Shown piece after piece: positions 53,474 through 63,185 of a stretch of DNA of 64,000 nucleotides (within the stretch, counting starts at the first letter, position 1; the number at the start of each line of letters is the position of its first letter). The stretch comes from Candidatus Kryptonium thompsonii (GTDB taxonomy: Bacteria; Bacteroidota; Ignavibacteria; Kryptoniales; Kryptoniaceae), in NCBI GenBank assembly GCA_001442925.1, contig LDXX01000003.1, positions 62,001 through 126,000 of the forward strand, written 5' to 3'. The position numbers and the translations under genes were made by a program. Below the pieces are notes generated by a model. It saw only the letters and a list, made by a program, of their open reading frames with translations. It was not told where the DNA came from and made no database searches.

Positions 53474-54888
53474 CAGATGAATTAGCCAAAGCACATAACA
53501 TTAAAATTCTTGTGATCGATGATGATATTAAAATGCTTGAACTTTTAGAGAAAGTCCTTTTGAGAAAGGGATATACTGTTGAGACAGCCTCAAAACCGAA
53601 AGAAGCGCTTGAAAAGTTCGAAGCCAATGGATTTGATATCGTTGTCACCGATATAAATATGCCTGAGATAAATGGACTTGAGATCTTACGACAAATAAAA
53701 TCAGTTTCACCTAACACAATCGTAATTATGATAACTGCATTTGCTACGGTAAGCTCAGCGGTTGAATCTATGAAACTTGGCGCGTATGATTATATCATAA
53801 AACCTTTCAACATGGAGGAATTTGTTCTGATAATTCAGCGGGCAGCGGAACAAATCGCGCTGAAGAAAGAAGTTGAATTTTTGAGAAGGGAAATTCAGCA
53901 AAGATATTCTTTCGGCAACATCATTGGAAAAAGTCCGCAGATGCAAAAGGTATTTCAGCTAATAAAACAAGTCGCAAATACGAACAGCAATGTTATAATT
54001 TATGGTAAAAGTGGAACTGGCAAGGAACTCGTTGCAAGGGCAATTCATTACAATAGTCCAAGAAAAGATAAACCTTTTATTGCTGTTAATTGTAGCGCCA
54101 TCCCCGAAAGTTTGCTTGAGTCAGAACTCTTCGGACATGAAAAGGGAGCGTTCACTGGGGCAATTAGCTCAAGGAAGGGACTTTTTGAAGAAGCAAATGG
54201 CGGTACTATCTTCCTTGACGAAATTGGGGATATGTCGCTTGCGATGCAAGCTAAACTTTTAAGAGTTCTTGAGGAGAAAGAGATAAGAGCGGTTGGAAGT
54301 GATAAGCCTAAAAAAGTTGATGTCAGGGTTATTGCTGCAACACATAAAAATCTTGAGAAAGCCGTCAAGGAGGGAACATTTCGGGAAGATTTGTTCTATA
54401 GATTAAATGTTATACCGATTTATTTGCCTGAACTAAGAGAAAGGGTCGAGGATATACCTCTCCTGGTTGAGTATTTTTTGAAGAAATATAATGAAGAAGC
54501 AGGAAGAAATGTAAGGATCTCAAGAGAGGCTCTTGCGTGTATGATGAAATATTCATGGCCTGGAAATGTTAGAGAGCTTGAAAATTTGATTGAAAGACTT
54601 GTTGTCCTTTCAACAGGAGATGAAATAAGAGTTGAAGACTTGCCTGAACATATAAGAGCATGCAAGGCGGAGGATATAGTTGAAGAACTTACTTTGGGAG
54701 AAAAAATAACCCTTGAGGAGCTTGAAAAAAGATATATTTTGAAAGTACTTCAAGAAACTGGGTGGCATAAATCAAACGCAGCAAAAATTCTTGGAATTGA
54801 CAGACGCACACTTTACAGAAAAATAGAAGAATACAAACTTGAAGAACCCGAAAATGCAGCTGGTGGAGAAGCTGACGGTGCTGATTGA
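53470..54888 (+). CDS. Sigma-54-dependent response regulator (NtrC family)
   Basis: 472 residues. Receiver (~14-125, phospho-Asp in IVVTDINMPEINGLE, Lys in YIIKPF). AAA+ domain: Walker A IIYGKSGTGKELVA, ESELFGHEKGAFTGAI with the GAFTGA loop that contacts sigma-54, Walker B GGTIFLDEIGDM, and the arginine region FYRLNVIPIYLPELRER. C-terminal Fis-type HTH (SNAAKILGIDRRTLYRKI). It implies a working RpoN. I found no convincing -24/-12 promoter in the window. Confidence 0.95.
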   Translation: MTDELAKAHNIKILVIDDDIKMLELLEKVLLRKGYTVETASKPKEALEKFEANGFDIVVTDINMPEINGLEILRQIKSVSPNTIVIMITAFATVSSAVESMKLGAYDYIIKPFNMEEFVLIIQRAAEQIALKKEVEFLRREIQQRYSFGNIIGKSPQMQKVFQLIKQVANTNSNVIIYGKSGTGKELVARAIHYNSPRKDKPFIAVNCSAIPESLLESELFGHEKGAFTGAISSRKGLFEEANGGTIFLDEIGDMSLAMQAKLLRVLEEKEIRAVGSDKPKKVDVRVIAATHKNLEKAVKEGTFREDLFYRLNVIPIYLPELRERVEDIPLLVEYFLKKYNEEAGRNVRISREALACMMKYSWPGNVRELENLIERLVVLSTGDEIRVEDLPEHIRACKAEDIVEELTLGEKITLEELEKRYILKVLQETGWHKSNAAKILGIDRRTLYRKIEEYKLEEPENAAGGEADGAD

Positions 54889-55735
54889 TAAGGTGTTAAC
54901 TTACGGTAAAATGATAAGATTTTCCCACACTGTTTTTGCTCTTCCCTTTGCTTTTTCCAGTGTCGTTTTCTCTTCGCTTTTTTATAAGGTTACACTTGAA
55001 AAGATGTTTTGGATTTTGATTGCGATGCTTGGTGCGAGAAGTTCAGCTATGGGTTTTAATAGGATCGTCGATAGAAGAATTGATGCTTTAAATCCAAGAA
55101 CTAAAAATAGGGAATTGCCAACGGGGAAAATATCGATCATTGAAGCAAGCATTTTTGTATTTTTTTTCTCCGCTCTTTTCATTTACGCAGCTTATAAGCT
55201 TAATCCTCTTTGTTTTTACCTTTCACCCGTTGCGCTCGCTGTGATATTTTTTTATTCCTTTACGAAGAGATTTACATGGCTTTCACATCTTTTCCTAGGC
55301 TTATCACTTGGGCTTGCACCAGTTGGAGCTTGGCTTGCCATTGCTGGTAGATTTGATCTACCCCCCATTATACTTGGCTTTGGTGTTTTGACCTGGATTG
55401 GTGCCTCAGATATAATTTATGCATGTCAAGACTACGAATTCGATGTAAAATATGGGCTTTATTCAATTCCTCAAAAGTTTGGAATCGAGAAGGCGCTGAA
55501 AATCTCATCGGCAATTCATTTGTTAACCTTTATTTCTTTTGCATCTTTAAAATTTTTGCTAAATCTTGGGTGGATCTATACTGTTGGATTAATTTTGATC
55601 GGTATTCTTTTAGTTTATCAACATAGGATAGTTAAGCCAAACGATTTGTCCAAGGTAAATTTTGCATTTAACAATGTAAATAGTTTGGTAAGCACAACTT
55701 ATTTTGTTTTTTCATCGCTTGAACTCATGTTTTGA
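54854..55735 (+). CDS. UbiA-family prenyltransferase (MqnP-like)
   Basis: 293 residues, eight or nine membrane helices. Asp-rich motifs: [26 protein letters not shown] (NxxxDxxxD) and [21 protein letters not shown] (DxxxxDxxxD). The pattern [15 protein letters not shown] is that of the UbiA subgroup assigned to menaquinone synthesis by the futalosine route (MqnP), but no other mqn gene is in the window. It starts inside the response-regulator gene (35-base overlap), and its 3' end overlaps ilvN, read from the other strand. Confidence 0.85.
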   Translation: MQLVEKLTVLIDKVLTYGKMIRFSHTVFALPFAFSSVVFSSLFYKVTLEKMFWILIAMLGARSSAMGFNRIVDRRIDALNPRTKNRELPTGKISIIEASIFVFFFSALFIYAAYKLNPLCFYLSPVALAVIFFYSFTKRFTWLSHLFLGLSLGLAPVGAWLAIAGRFDLPPIILGFGVLTWIGASDIIYACQDYEFDVKYGLYSIPQKFGIEKALKISSAIHLLTFISFASLKFLLNLGWIYTVGLILIGILLVYQHRIVKPNDLSKVNFAFNNVNSLVSTTYFVFSSLELMF

Positions 55736-56292
55736 GGGGGTTCTTTTAAATTTTGGTTCTTTTGTTTGGTCTTTCTTTGGAGCATTTTGATCTCTTTCGA
55801 ACTATAAACCTCTCCTTTAAACTCTCTTTTCAGCGCGACAACCCCAGTTCTTGCAAGTTCAACTATGCCATACGGGGCAAGCATGTTTATCATCGCTGTT
55901 ATTTTATCGCTTTTACCTGTGACCTCAACGGTCAGTGTTGTTGGTCCGATATCAACTACCTTTGCTTTGAATATATCTGAAATTTCAATTACATCACTTC
56001 TTGTATGCGGATTCACTTTTACCTTGATCAGTGCGAGTTCCCTTTCAACAAATGGTTCATTTGTTAAGTCAACAACTTTTAAAATATCTATAAGTTTGTT
56101 CAGCTGTTTTATTATTTGCTCAATTTGGTCATCGTCTCCATTTGTTACTATCGTCATTCTTGAAATGGTTGGATCTTCCGTTGGACCAACAGAAATGCTT
56201 TCGATGTTGTAGCCTTTTGCGCTGAAAAGTCCCGAAATTCTTGTCAGAACGCCGAACTTATTTTCAACTAGTATTGATATTGTGTGTTTCAT
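55699..56292 (-). CDS. ilvN: Acetolactate synthase small (regulatory) subunit
   Basis: 197 residues. N-terminal ACT domain ([42 protein letters not shown]) and the second half with [24 protein letters not shown] and [16 protein letters not shown], ending in a charged ~35-residue tail. It binds the large subunit and gives valine feedback. It lies 14 bases after ilvB and converges on the UbiA gene (37-base overlap). Confidence 0.94.
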   Translation of the reverse strand: MKHTISILVENKFGVLTRISGLFSAKGYNIESISVGPTEDPTISRMTIVTNGDDDQIEQIIKQLNKLIDILKVVDLTNEPFVERELALIKVKVNPHTRSDVIEISDIFKAKVVDIGPTTLTVEVTGKSDKITAMINMLAPYGIVELARTGVVALKREFKGEVYSSKEIKMLQRKTKQKNQNLKEPPQNMSSSDEKTK

Positions 56293-56306
56293 TTTTACCT
56301 CAATTT

Positions 56307-58028
56307 TTAGTGTTCAATTATATCTTTTACCGAACCACCGAGTGGGATATACGGGTAAACATTTTCTTCATAAATTGTTTTAAATTCGATCATAACAGGC
56401 TTATCTCTTAACGCGAGCGCTTTCTTTAAAACTGGTTCCACATCAGAACTTGATTCAGCTTGAAGAAAATAAATTTTGTAGGCTTCAGCAATTTTCATGA
56501 AATCAGGACATGCTTTATCAATCAAAATCTCATTGAAGGGCTTTCTCCAGTGTAGTTCTTGCCATTGTCTTGTGATATCGATATGCCCATCGTTGAAAAT
56601 TATAATTTTTATGGGAAGGTTGTATAAAACAATTGTTGCGAGTTCTCGAAAATTTATTTGAAAGCTTCTATTTCCATTCAGCGATATAACTGGCCTATCT
56701 TTGGTGGTCGTCGCCACGCCGATCGATGCTGGTATAGAGAAGCCCATCGTGCCAAGCCCTCCGCTTGTAATATGAGTTCGTGGATATAGGAATTTAAAAA
56801 ATTGCGCTGTCCACATTTGAAATTGCCCAACATCCGTGACGATGATAGCATTTCCACCCGTTAATTCGCGCAGTTTTTCTATGACATATTGAACGCGGAT
56901 CTCCTTGCCTTGTTCATACCTTAATGGATGCTTTTCTTTCCATATTTTAATCTGACGAAGCCATTCCTCTGTATTTAAGTTTTTAACAAGTGGAATAAGT
57001 TTTCTTATGGCGTCTTTAACATCGCCAACAATTGGGACATCAACTTTGATATTTTTGCTTATTGATGCGGGATCAATATCGATGTGAATTTTTTTCGCAT
57101 TCGGTGCGAATTTACTTGCTTCCCCTGTTGTTCTCTCGCTTAACCTTGAGCCAATTATAACTATGCAATCGGATTCACTTGTTGCGATATTTGCATACCA
57201 GGTTCCATGTATTCCAAGCATCCCAAGCGATAGTGGATCGTCCTCTGGATAAACACCTTGTCCCATCAGAGTTGTCGCAACAGGAGAGTTTATTTTTCTT
57301 GCAAGCTCACGAAGCTCGCCAGAAGCATTACCCGCCGTGACACCACCACCTGCAATTATTACTGGTTTTGATGAATTGTTTATTATATCCGCTGCCCTCT
57401 TTATTTGACCTGCGTGAGCTGAATGCACGGGATTGTAACCGCGAAGATTTACAGTTTCAGGATATTCAAAGGTAAATTTTTCTAACATAACATCTCTCGG
57501 CAGGTCGATAAGCACTGGTCCAGGTCTTCCTGTTGTTGCGATGTGAAAAGCAGACTTTATTATGTTTGAAAGTTCGCTTATTCTTGTGACAAGAAAATTG
57601 TGTTTAGTTATAGGTCTGGTGATCCCGACTATGTCAACTTCTTGAAATGTTTCATTTCCAATTAACTTTGTGGGGACTTGGGCTGTGAAAACTACAAGCG
57701 GGATTGAATCGGTATTTGCATCGGCTATTCCTGTAACGAGATTGGAAGCACTTGGACCGGATGAAACAATTACAACACCTGGTTTACCACTTGCTCTCGC
57801 ATATCCATTTGCTGCTAAAATTGCTCCAACTTCGCTTCGTGTAAATATAACCTTTATTATATTTCCGGCGATGTCAAACAAAGCGTCAAATATCCCAAGC
57901 ACAGCATTTCCAGGGCAACCGAAAACAACATCGACATCTTCTTCGATAAGTGATCGAATTAAAATTTCAATGCCGGATAAATTTTTACCATAAAAATCTT
58001 TATTGGGATTATGTTTTGATTTTTCCAT
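56307..58028 (-). CDS. ilvB: Acetolactate synthase large subunit homologue with altered ThDP/Mg motif
   Basis: 573 residues, whole-length homology to Ilv[58 protein letters not shown] and RQWQELHW. Catalytic Glu66 (TRSEVGA) is retained. But the ThDP/Mg motif, normally DGDGSF...NNG, reads NGNRSF (451-456) ... NDG (479-481): the Mg-binding Asp is Asn453, and the partner Asn is Asp480. GPG is also GPS (91-93). The enzyme may still work with exchanged ligands, prefer another metal, or be an inactive paralogue. Middle gene of fabG-ilvB-ilvN, no ilvC or ilvD nearby. Confidence 0.85.
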   Translation of the reverse strand: MEKSKHNPNKDFYGKNLSGIEILIRSLIEEDVDVVFGCPGNAVLGIFDALFDIAGNIIKVIFTRSEVGAILAANGYARASGKPGVVIVSSGPSASNLVTGIADANTDSIPLVVFTAQVPTKLIGNETFQEVDIVGITRPITKHNFLVTRISELSNIIKSAFHIATTGRPGPVLIDLPRDVMLEKFTFEYPETVNLRGYNPVHSAHAGQIKRAADIINNSSKPVIIAGGGVTAGNASGELRELARKINSPVATTLMGQGVYPEDDPLSLGMLGIHGTWYANIATSESDCIVIIGSRLSERTTGEASKFAPNAKKIHIDIDPASISKNIKVDVPIVGDVKDAIRKLIPLVKNLNTEEWLRQIKIWKEKHPLRYEQGKEIRVQYVIEKLRELTGGNAIIVTDVGQFQMWTAQFFKFLYPRTHITSGGLGTMGFSIPASIGVATTTKDRPVISLNGNRSFQINFRELATIVLYNLPIKIIIFNDGHIDITRQWQELHWRKPFNEILIDKACPDFMKIAEAYKIYFLQAESSSDVEPVLKKALALRDKPVMIEFKTIYEENVYPYIPLGGSVKDIIEH

Positions 58029-58049
58029 TTTTTCTCTAATGATTAATTT

Positions 58050-58808
58050 TTATCCGCATAAAACTGAGCCGCCGTTTACACTGATAGTTGCTCCAGTTAT
58101 CCAGTTTGCAAGCTCCGACGCAAGGAAAAGAATTGGACCCGCAATTTCTTTTGGCTCTGGTATCCTTCCAAGTGGTATTGTACTTTTAACCTGTTCAACG
58201 AAATTCGGATCTTTGAAAACTTCGGCACACATATCGGTGTTCACCCATCCTGGGGCGACGCAATTTACAAGAATATTATACTTGGCAAGTTCAACTGCAA
58301 GTGATTTTGTAAATGCTATTATTGCTCCTTTTGAAGCTGCGTAATGTGAGTGGAATGCTTCACCGCGCTGTCCAGCGGTTGACGAGATATTTATAATCCT
58401 GCCCCACCTTTGTGCCTTCATTATTGGCACAACTTCATTCGTGAAAAGATAAACACTTTTCAGGTTGACATCGATTGTTTCATCCCAAACCTCCTCTGGC
58501 ATTTCTCCTATTGCTCCATATGTCCATATTCCTGCATTGTTAACAAGTATATCGATTTTACCAAAATATTCAACAATTTCTTTTACCATTCTCTGGACAT
58601 CCGATTTTTTGGAGACATCACCTTTGACAGCTATTGCTCTTTTTCCCATATTTTTAATTTGTTCTACGACAAAATTTGCTGCATCATCATTAGTTCGATA
58701 TGTAATTGCTACATCTGAATTTGCTTTTGCAAATAAAAGGGCTGTTTCTCTTCCAATTCCTCTTGAGCCACCTGTAATAACTGCTACGCGACCTTTAAGA
58801 TCGATCAT
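58050..58808 (-). CDS. FabG-like short-chain dehydrogenase
   Basis: 252 residues, classical SDR: cofactor motif TGGSRGIGRETA, NNAG (NNAGIWTYGAIG), catalytic Ser in IINISSTAGQRG, and YAASKGA (Tyr-x-x-x-Lys), with CVAPGWVNTDM. The Arg-rich YRTNDDA after the second strand suggests NADP(H). Could be 3-oxoacyl-ACP reductase or an alcohol/ketone oxidoreductase. Start has AGGG eight bases upstream. It heads a transcript with ilvB and ilvN (21-base gap), so acetolactate-related reduction is conceivable but unproven. Confidence 0.88.
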   Translation of the reverse strand: MIDLKGRVAVITGGSRGIGRETALLFAKANSDVAITYRTNDDAANFVVEQIKNMGKRAIAVKGDVSKKSDVQRMVKEIVEYFGKIDILVNNAGIWTYGAIGEMPEEVWDETIDVNLKSVYLFTNEVVPIMKAQRWGRIINISSTAGQRGEAFHSHYAASKGAIIAFTKSLAVELAKYNILVNCVAPGWVNTDMCAEVFKDPNFVEQVKSTIPLGRIPEPKEIAGPILFLASELANWITGATISVNGGSVLCG

Positions 58809-58827
58809 AACTACCCTTTTTGATTTA

Positions 58828-58856
58828 AATTAAAAAGTTTTATGCACAAATGTCAA
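58828..58856 (-). promoter_or_regulatory. Promoter of the fabG-ilvB-ilvN operon
   Basis: Minus strand: TTGACA (58851-58856), 17-base spacer, TTAATT (58828-58833); an 18-base spacing gives TAATTT. About 20 bases before the ATG. Confidence 0.5.
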
Positions 58857-58878
58857 GAAAAAAATTCAAGAAACTCTC

Positions 58879-58907
58879 TTGCTTTTAATTATTTCAAGAG
58901 TTATATT
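58879..58907 (+). promoter_or_regulatory. Promoter of the Crp/Fnr gene
   Basis: TTGCTT (58879-58884), 17-base spacer, TATATT (58902-58907), giving a start about 20 bases before the ATG. Back-to-back with the fabG promoter. Confidence 0.5.
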
Positions 58908-58933
58908 ATTAAAAAATCAATTTTTGCTTGCCT

Positions 58934-59617
58934 ATGGTTGAGGATATAAATTTTCTCAGAAATGTTTCCATTTTTGAGGAACTTCCAGAAAGGGATTTGG
59001 CAAGAATAGCAAGCTTGGGGACTCGGAAAATATTTTCAAAAGGAAGTGTGATATTAATGGAGGATGAAATTGGAAGTGCCCTTTTTATCATAATTGATGG
59101 AAAAGTTAAGGTCTCAAGGTTGGATGAGACTGGGAAAGAAGTTATACTTTCTATACTTGGTCCAGGTGAAGTCTTTGGTGAGATGTCGCTGTTGGATGGG
59201 ATGAAGAGGTCTGCGACTGTTTCCGCGCTTACCGATACAGAAGTTTTAATAATTTATAGGGATGATTTTTTGAATTTGCTCAATAAGCATCCGCAGATTG
59301 CAATTTCACTGTTGAAAGAATTAACGCAGAGATTGAGAAAAGCTGATATGCAGATTAAAAGCTTATCGTTGAAAGATGCACAAGGTCGTGTTGGATGTGT
59401 CCTGATTATGCTTGCCGATGACCTTGGAAAGATGTATAAAGGTCATGTTATAGTTGAAGGGCTGCCGACGCAACAGGATTTGGCTAATATGGCAGGAACA
59501 TCGAGAGAAACAGTGTCAAGAATTTTATCAAAATTTGAAAAGATGGGATTGATTAAAATTGAGGGGAGAAATCTTATAATCTTGGAGTATGAAAAAATGA
59601 AACGGATGTTTAAATGA
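58934..59617 (+). CDS. Crp/Fnr-family transcription regulator
   Basis: 227 residues. N-terminal cyclic-nucleotide-binding fold (~5-120; FLRNVSIFEELPERDLARIAS, GSALFIIIDGKVKV, LGPGEVFGEMSLLDG, KRSATVSA) and a C-terminal winged helix with the recognition helix in DLANMAGTSRETVSRILSKFE. GEMSLLDG...RSATV fits the cAMP pocket, and no cysteine cluster for FeS is present, so a nucleotide ligand is more likely than oxygen sensing. ATG 58934 is preferred to TTG 58928. ATGA overlap with the PHP gene. Confidence 0.92.
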   Translation: MVEDINFLRNVSIFEELPERDLARIASLGTRKIFSKGSVILMEDEIGSALFIIIDGKVKVSRLDETGKEVILSILGPGEVFGEMSLLDGMKRSATVSALTDTEVLIIYRDDFLNLLNKHPQIAISLLKELTQRLRKADMQIKSLSLKDAQGRVGCVLIMLADDLGKMYKGHVIVEGLPTQQDLANMAGTSRETVSRILSKFEKMGLIKIEGRNLIILEYEKMKRMFK

Positions 59618-60435
59618 AAGTTGATCTACATTTGCATACATATTATTCGGATGGAGTTTATTCACCAACCCAAGTAGTAATGAAAGCAAAAGAAAATGGG
59701 CTTGATGTAATAAGTATAGTTGACCATGATACAACTAATGGACTTGAGGAGGCAATAGAGGCGGGGAAAGAACTTGGGGTTGAGGTGATCCCTGGAATTG
59801 AATTGAGCTCAAACATAAACGGGACAGATATACACATACTTGGATATTTTATAGATTGGAAGAATGAAAATTTTCAAGTCTATCTCAGAATTTTTCGTGA
59901 GTTAAGAATTCAACGAGCAAAAAGAATAGTTGAAAAACTAAATGCTCTTAATATACCTGTTGAATTTGAAAGCGTAGTTGAAATAGCGAAAGATTCCATC
60001 ATAAGCAGAGTTCATATAGCAACTGCGCTTGTTAAACAAGGGTTTGTGAATGATTTCTATGAGGCGTTCAATAAATATCTCGGTGTTGGATGCCCTGCTT
60101 ATGAAAAAAACATCGATCTTTCACCGCGTAAAGCCATAAGGTTAATTTCTGAGGTTGGAGGATTATCTTTCATTGCTCATCCTGGGAAATTAATCAGCGA
60201 AATTGATCTGGCGAATTTAATTGAGCTTGGGATTGATGGAATAGAAGTTATACATCCGTCACACGATGAAGAGTTAATCAGATATTACCGCTCAATAGCC
60301 AATGAATACTTTTTGCTTGAAAGTGGAGGCTCAGATTTTCATGGGGGAGTGAGAAATGATGAACACAATATAGGTAATTACACTGTGCCGTATAAATTCG
60401 TTAAAATGATGAAGCAAAGGTTAAATTTAAAATAA
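59614..60435 (+). CDS. PHP-domain phosphoesterase (TrpH/RNase AM-like)
   Basis: 273 residues. Metal motifs: MKVDLHLHTYYSDG, VDHDTTNGLEEA, IPGIELSSNING, SRVHIATALV, IAHPGKL and GGSDFHGG. The full set suggests a trinuclear metal site. Relatives include the 5'-3' exoribonuclease RNase AM and 3',5'-bisphosphate nucleotidases. The four-base overlap with the Crp/Fnr gene means coupled translation. Confidence 0.88.
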   Translation: MKVDLHLHTYYSDGVYSPTQVVMKAKENGLDVISIVDHDTTNGLEEAIEAGKELGVEVIPGIELSSNINGTDIHILGYFIDWKNENFQVYLRIFRELRIQRAKRIVEKLNALNIPVEFESVVEIAKDSIISRVHIATALVKQGFVNDFYEAFNKYLGVGCPAYEKNIDLSPRKAIRLISEVGGLSFIAHPGKLISEIDLANLIELGIDGIEVIHPSHDEELIRYYRSIANEYFLLESGGSDFHGGVRNDEHNIGNYTVPYKFVKMMKQRLNLK

Positions 60436-60452
60436 AACAATAGCTTGATAGA

Positions 60453-60920
60453 ATGAAAATTTTTAAAGGCAACCTTATAGCTCAAGGGTTAAAGTTCGGG
60501 ATAATTGTTAGCAGGTTTAATGAGTTGGTTACTTCAAAATTACTCGATGGGGCAATTGATTGCCTTAAAAGACATGGAACAAATGATGAAGATATAGAAA
60601 TTTTCTACTCCCCTGGTTCATTTGAGATACCTCTCATTGCAAAAAAGCTCGCTCAAACAGGAAAATACAACGCCGTAATTTGTCTTGGCGCTATAATTCG
60701 CGGTGAAACTCCACATTTTGACTACATTGCGTCTGAAGTTTCAAAAGGTATAGCTCAAGTCCAACTTGAAACTGGCATCCCGATTGCATTTGGAATTATA
60801 ACAACTGACGATGTTGAACAAGCGCTGAACAGGTCGGGGATGAAGAATGGGAATAAAGGTTGGGATGCTGCCCTTACGGCAATTGAAATGGCAAATCTTA
60901 TAAATCAGATAAAGAAGTAA
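60453..60920 (+). CDS. ribH: 6,7-dimethyl-8-ribityllumazine synthase
   Basis: Penultimate step of riboflavin synthesis. 155 residues. Conserved: [46 protein letters not shown] with the catalytic His, and [20 protein letters not shown]. The [20 protein letters not shown] tail is typical. It probably forms the usual 60-mer or pentamer. No other rib gene is in the window. Confidence 0.96.
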   Translation: MKIFKGNLIAQGLKFGIIVSRFNELVTSKLLDGAIDCLKRHGTNDEDIEIFYSPGSFEIPLIAKKLAQTGKYNAVICLGAIIRGETPHFDYIASEVSKGIAQVQLETGIPIAFGIITTDDVEQALNRSGMKNGNKGWDAALTAIEMANLINQIKK

Positions 60921-60923
60921 ATT

Positions 60924-63185
60924 ATGCACTTCGTATCATCTCGCCCTTGTATCACCACAAATCTTAACAAAAATGGCAGAATTATAAACTTGCGCTTTCA
61001 CTTCGTAATCTTGCTATCCTTTTTGATAACTATTAACCTTCTGGCTCAATTTAGGGAGTGGAAGAATTACACAGATATGAAAAATGTTCGTAAAGTTTTC
61101 GTGTTTGGTGATACAATTGTTGCTGGGACCGAAGGTGGAATTTTTATATTTTATCCAAATGAAAAAAGGTTTCAAAAAATTTTGAAGACCGAAGGTCTTT
61201 TCGATGTTGATGTTAAGTCAATGACTGTAACAGCGAATAAAAATATCATCATTGGGTTTGGAAATGGGGTCATTGATATTTTAAGTTATTCACCTAAAGA
61301 TTACAATGTCAAGCATATCTTTGATATACAAAATTCTCCCGAGCCAGATAAAACAATAAATTTTCTGAAAGCGTACGGCGATACACTTTTTATTGGGACA
61401 AATTTTGGACTTTTGACATACAGGATCTCAAGACAAGAGTTTATAGATACTTATAGAAGGATTTTTCCTGACGTTGAAAGAATCAAAGTTTTTGATGCTC
61501 AAATTTTAAACGATACAATTTACATTGCAACATCCGAGGGAATTGGCAAAGGTTATCAATTCAGTCAAATTCTCGTTTCACCGGCGGGGTGGAAAACTAT
61601 CAGAGTTTCGGGTGGAATTAGAAGCATTGGAATTTTGAACAATAAAATTTACGCTGGGAATATAAATGGTCTTTTTTTGCTTGATGGTGATAACGTGACA
61701 AAAGTTTCTTCTATTCCTGTTAATTTAATTTACAATGCTGGCGACTCAATCTTGATCTCAACGGGTAGGGAAATTTTTTCATATAGGAATGATCAACTAC
61801 AAATGATAACCCGATTAGCTTCCGGTGATGTTAATGATATTTCAATATGGAGTGATAAAATTGTTGCTGGTATTTCATCAAGTGGAGTTGGAATTTTTGA
61901 AAACGGCGAATGGAAGTTTTATTATCCAGATGGACCAAATGGAAATCAATTCTCAAATATGGCTATTGATGCAAACGGAAACCTTTGGGTTGCGTCGTCA
62001 AAGTTTTTGGGTAAGGGACTTTATAGATTTCAACCTGAAGTTTCTGGAAGTGAAGGGAGATGGAAAAATTTTACAAAAGAGCAATTTAGTAGGATGTCGA
62101 ACGATTGTTACAGGGTGAGGATTGGGAAGAATTATGTTTGGGTTGGGACTTGGGGTGGAGGATTGATAAAAATTGACAAAAATGACTCTTTAAAGTTTTT
62201 TTCAAAAAATGAAGGAATAATGGGTGTAACCGAAGATACAAACTTCGTGGTCATAACTGACATCGCTGAACAAGGTGATCTTGTTTGGATTTTAAATTAC
62301 AAGCCAAGGAATGCAAATATAATTTATCTTATGCGCAATGATTCATTGATTTATTCTTTTGTTAACGCTTATAACCCATCATACTATCTTAACACTCAGC
62401 TCGAGATAGATGAGAAAGGGAAAAAATGGATTGTTTCTGAGCACGGATATATTTTCGTTTTTGATGACAATGGAACAATTTTTGACAAAAGTGACGATAA
62501 ATGGATTGCGATTTCAAGAGCAGATGGTTTAAATGGGAATCCAACTGTGATAAAGTTTGATAATCGAGGCGATCTTTGGGTTGGGACGACTTATGGGCTT
62601 AATATAATTGTTGACCTTGATGAGCCCTTGAAGGCTGGTAGCATAAGGAGTGTTTTTGCACTTCGTGATTTTTATATAAATGACATAGCTATTGATGGGG
62701 CAAATAATAAATGGGTTGCGACAAAAAATGGCGTATGGGTTCTTTCGCCAGATGGGACAAATGTCATAGCCCAGTATGACGCAAGCAATTCGCCAATTTT
62801 AAGCGATGATGTCAAGTCAATTGCTTTTGATCTTAATTCCGGGGTTGTTTATTTTGGAACTGATAAAGGGTTGACAAGTTTAAAAACGGAGTTCGGAAAA
62901 CCTGCCGAGAATTTTACAACGATGAAGATTTATCCCAATCCCTTTCATCCGGAAAAGGATTTAAATGTTGTGATCGATGGACTTGTTGCTAATTCGACGA
63001 TAAAAATTTTCACAATTAGTGGTGATCTTGTAAAAACTATTATAACTCCCGGCGGTAAAACCGGCATTTGGGATGGAAAAAATGAAAAAGGACAGTATGT
63101 TCCCACCGGGATTTATATTATCATTGCTTACAACGAAGATGGAACACAAGTTGGGATTGGGAAAATAGCAATACTAAGAGATTAA
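60924..63185 (+). CDS. PorZ-like two-propeller protein with T9SS sorting domain
   Basis: 753 residues; a signal peptide lies at ~23-41 ([20 protein letters not shown]). A TTG at 60990 would place it at the very start and may be the true start; ATG 60924 is given. Two propeller regions follow (~45-330 and ~340-660), with blades such as [40 protein letters not shown] and [18 protein letters not shown]. The C-terminal sorting/FlgD-like domain (~670-753) shows [25 protein letters not shown] and [11 protein letters not shown]. The N-terminal layout matches PorZ, a surface part of T9SS that helps attach cargo to lipopolysaccharide. Confidence 0.8.
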   Translation: MHFVSSRPCITTNLNKNGRIINLRFHFVILLSFLITINLLAQFREWKNYTDMKNVRKVFVFGDTIVAGTEGGIFIFYPNEKRFQKILKTEGLFDVDVKSMTVTANKNIIIGFGNGVIDILSYSPKDYNVKHIFDIQNSPEPDKTINFLKAYGDTLFIGTNFGLLTYRISRQEFIDTYRRIFPDVERIKVFDAQILNDTIYIATSEGIGKGYQFSQILVSPAGWKTIRVSGGIRSIGILNNKIYAGNINGLFLLDGDNVTKVSSIPVNLIYNAGDSILISTGREIFSYRNDQLQMITRLASGDVNDISIWSDKIVAGISSSGVGIFENGEWKFYYPDGPNGNQFSNMAIDANGNLWVASSKFLGKGLYRFQPEVSGSEGRWKNFTKEQFSRMSNDCYRVRIGKNYVWVGTWGGGLIKIDKNDSLKFFSKNEGIMGVTEDTNFVVITDIAEQGDLVWILNYKPRNANIIYLMRNDSLIYSFVNAYNPSYYLNTQLEIDEKGKKWIVSEHGYIFVFDDNGTIFDKSDDKWIAISRADGLNGNPTVIKFDNRGDLWVGTTYGLNIIVDLDEPLKAGSIRSVFALRDFYINDIAIDGANNKWVATKNGVWVLSPDGTNVIAQYDASNSPILSDDVKSIAFDLNSGVVYFGTDKGLTSLKTEFGKPAENFTTMKIYPNPFHPEKDLNVVIDGLVANSTIKIFTISGDLVKTIITPGGKTGIWDGKNEKGQYVPTGIYIIIAYNEDGTQVGIGKIAILRD

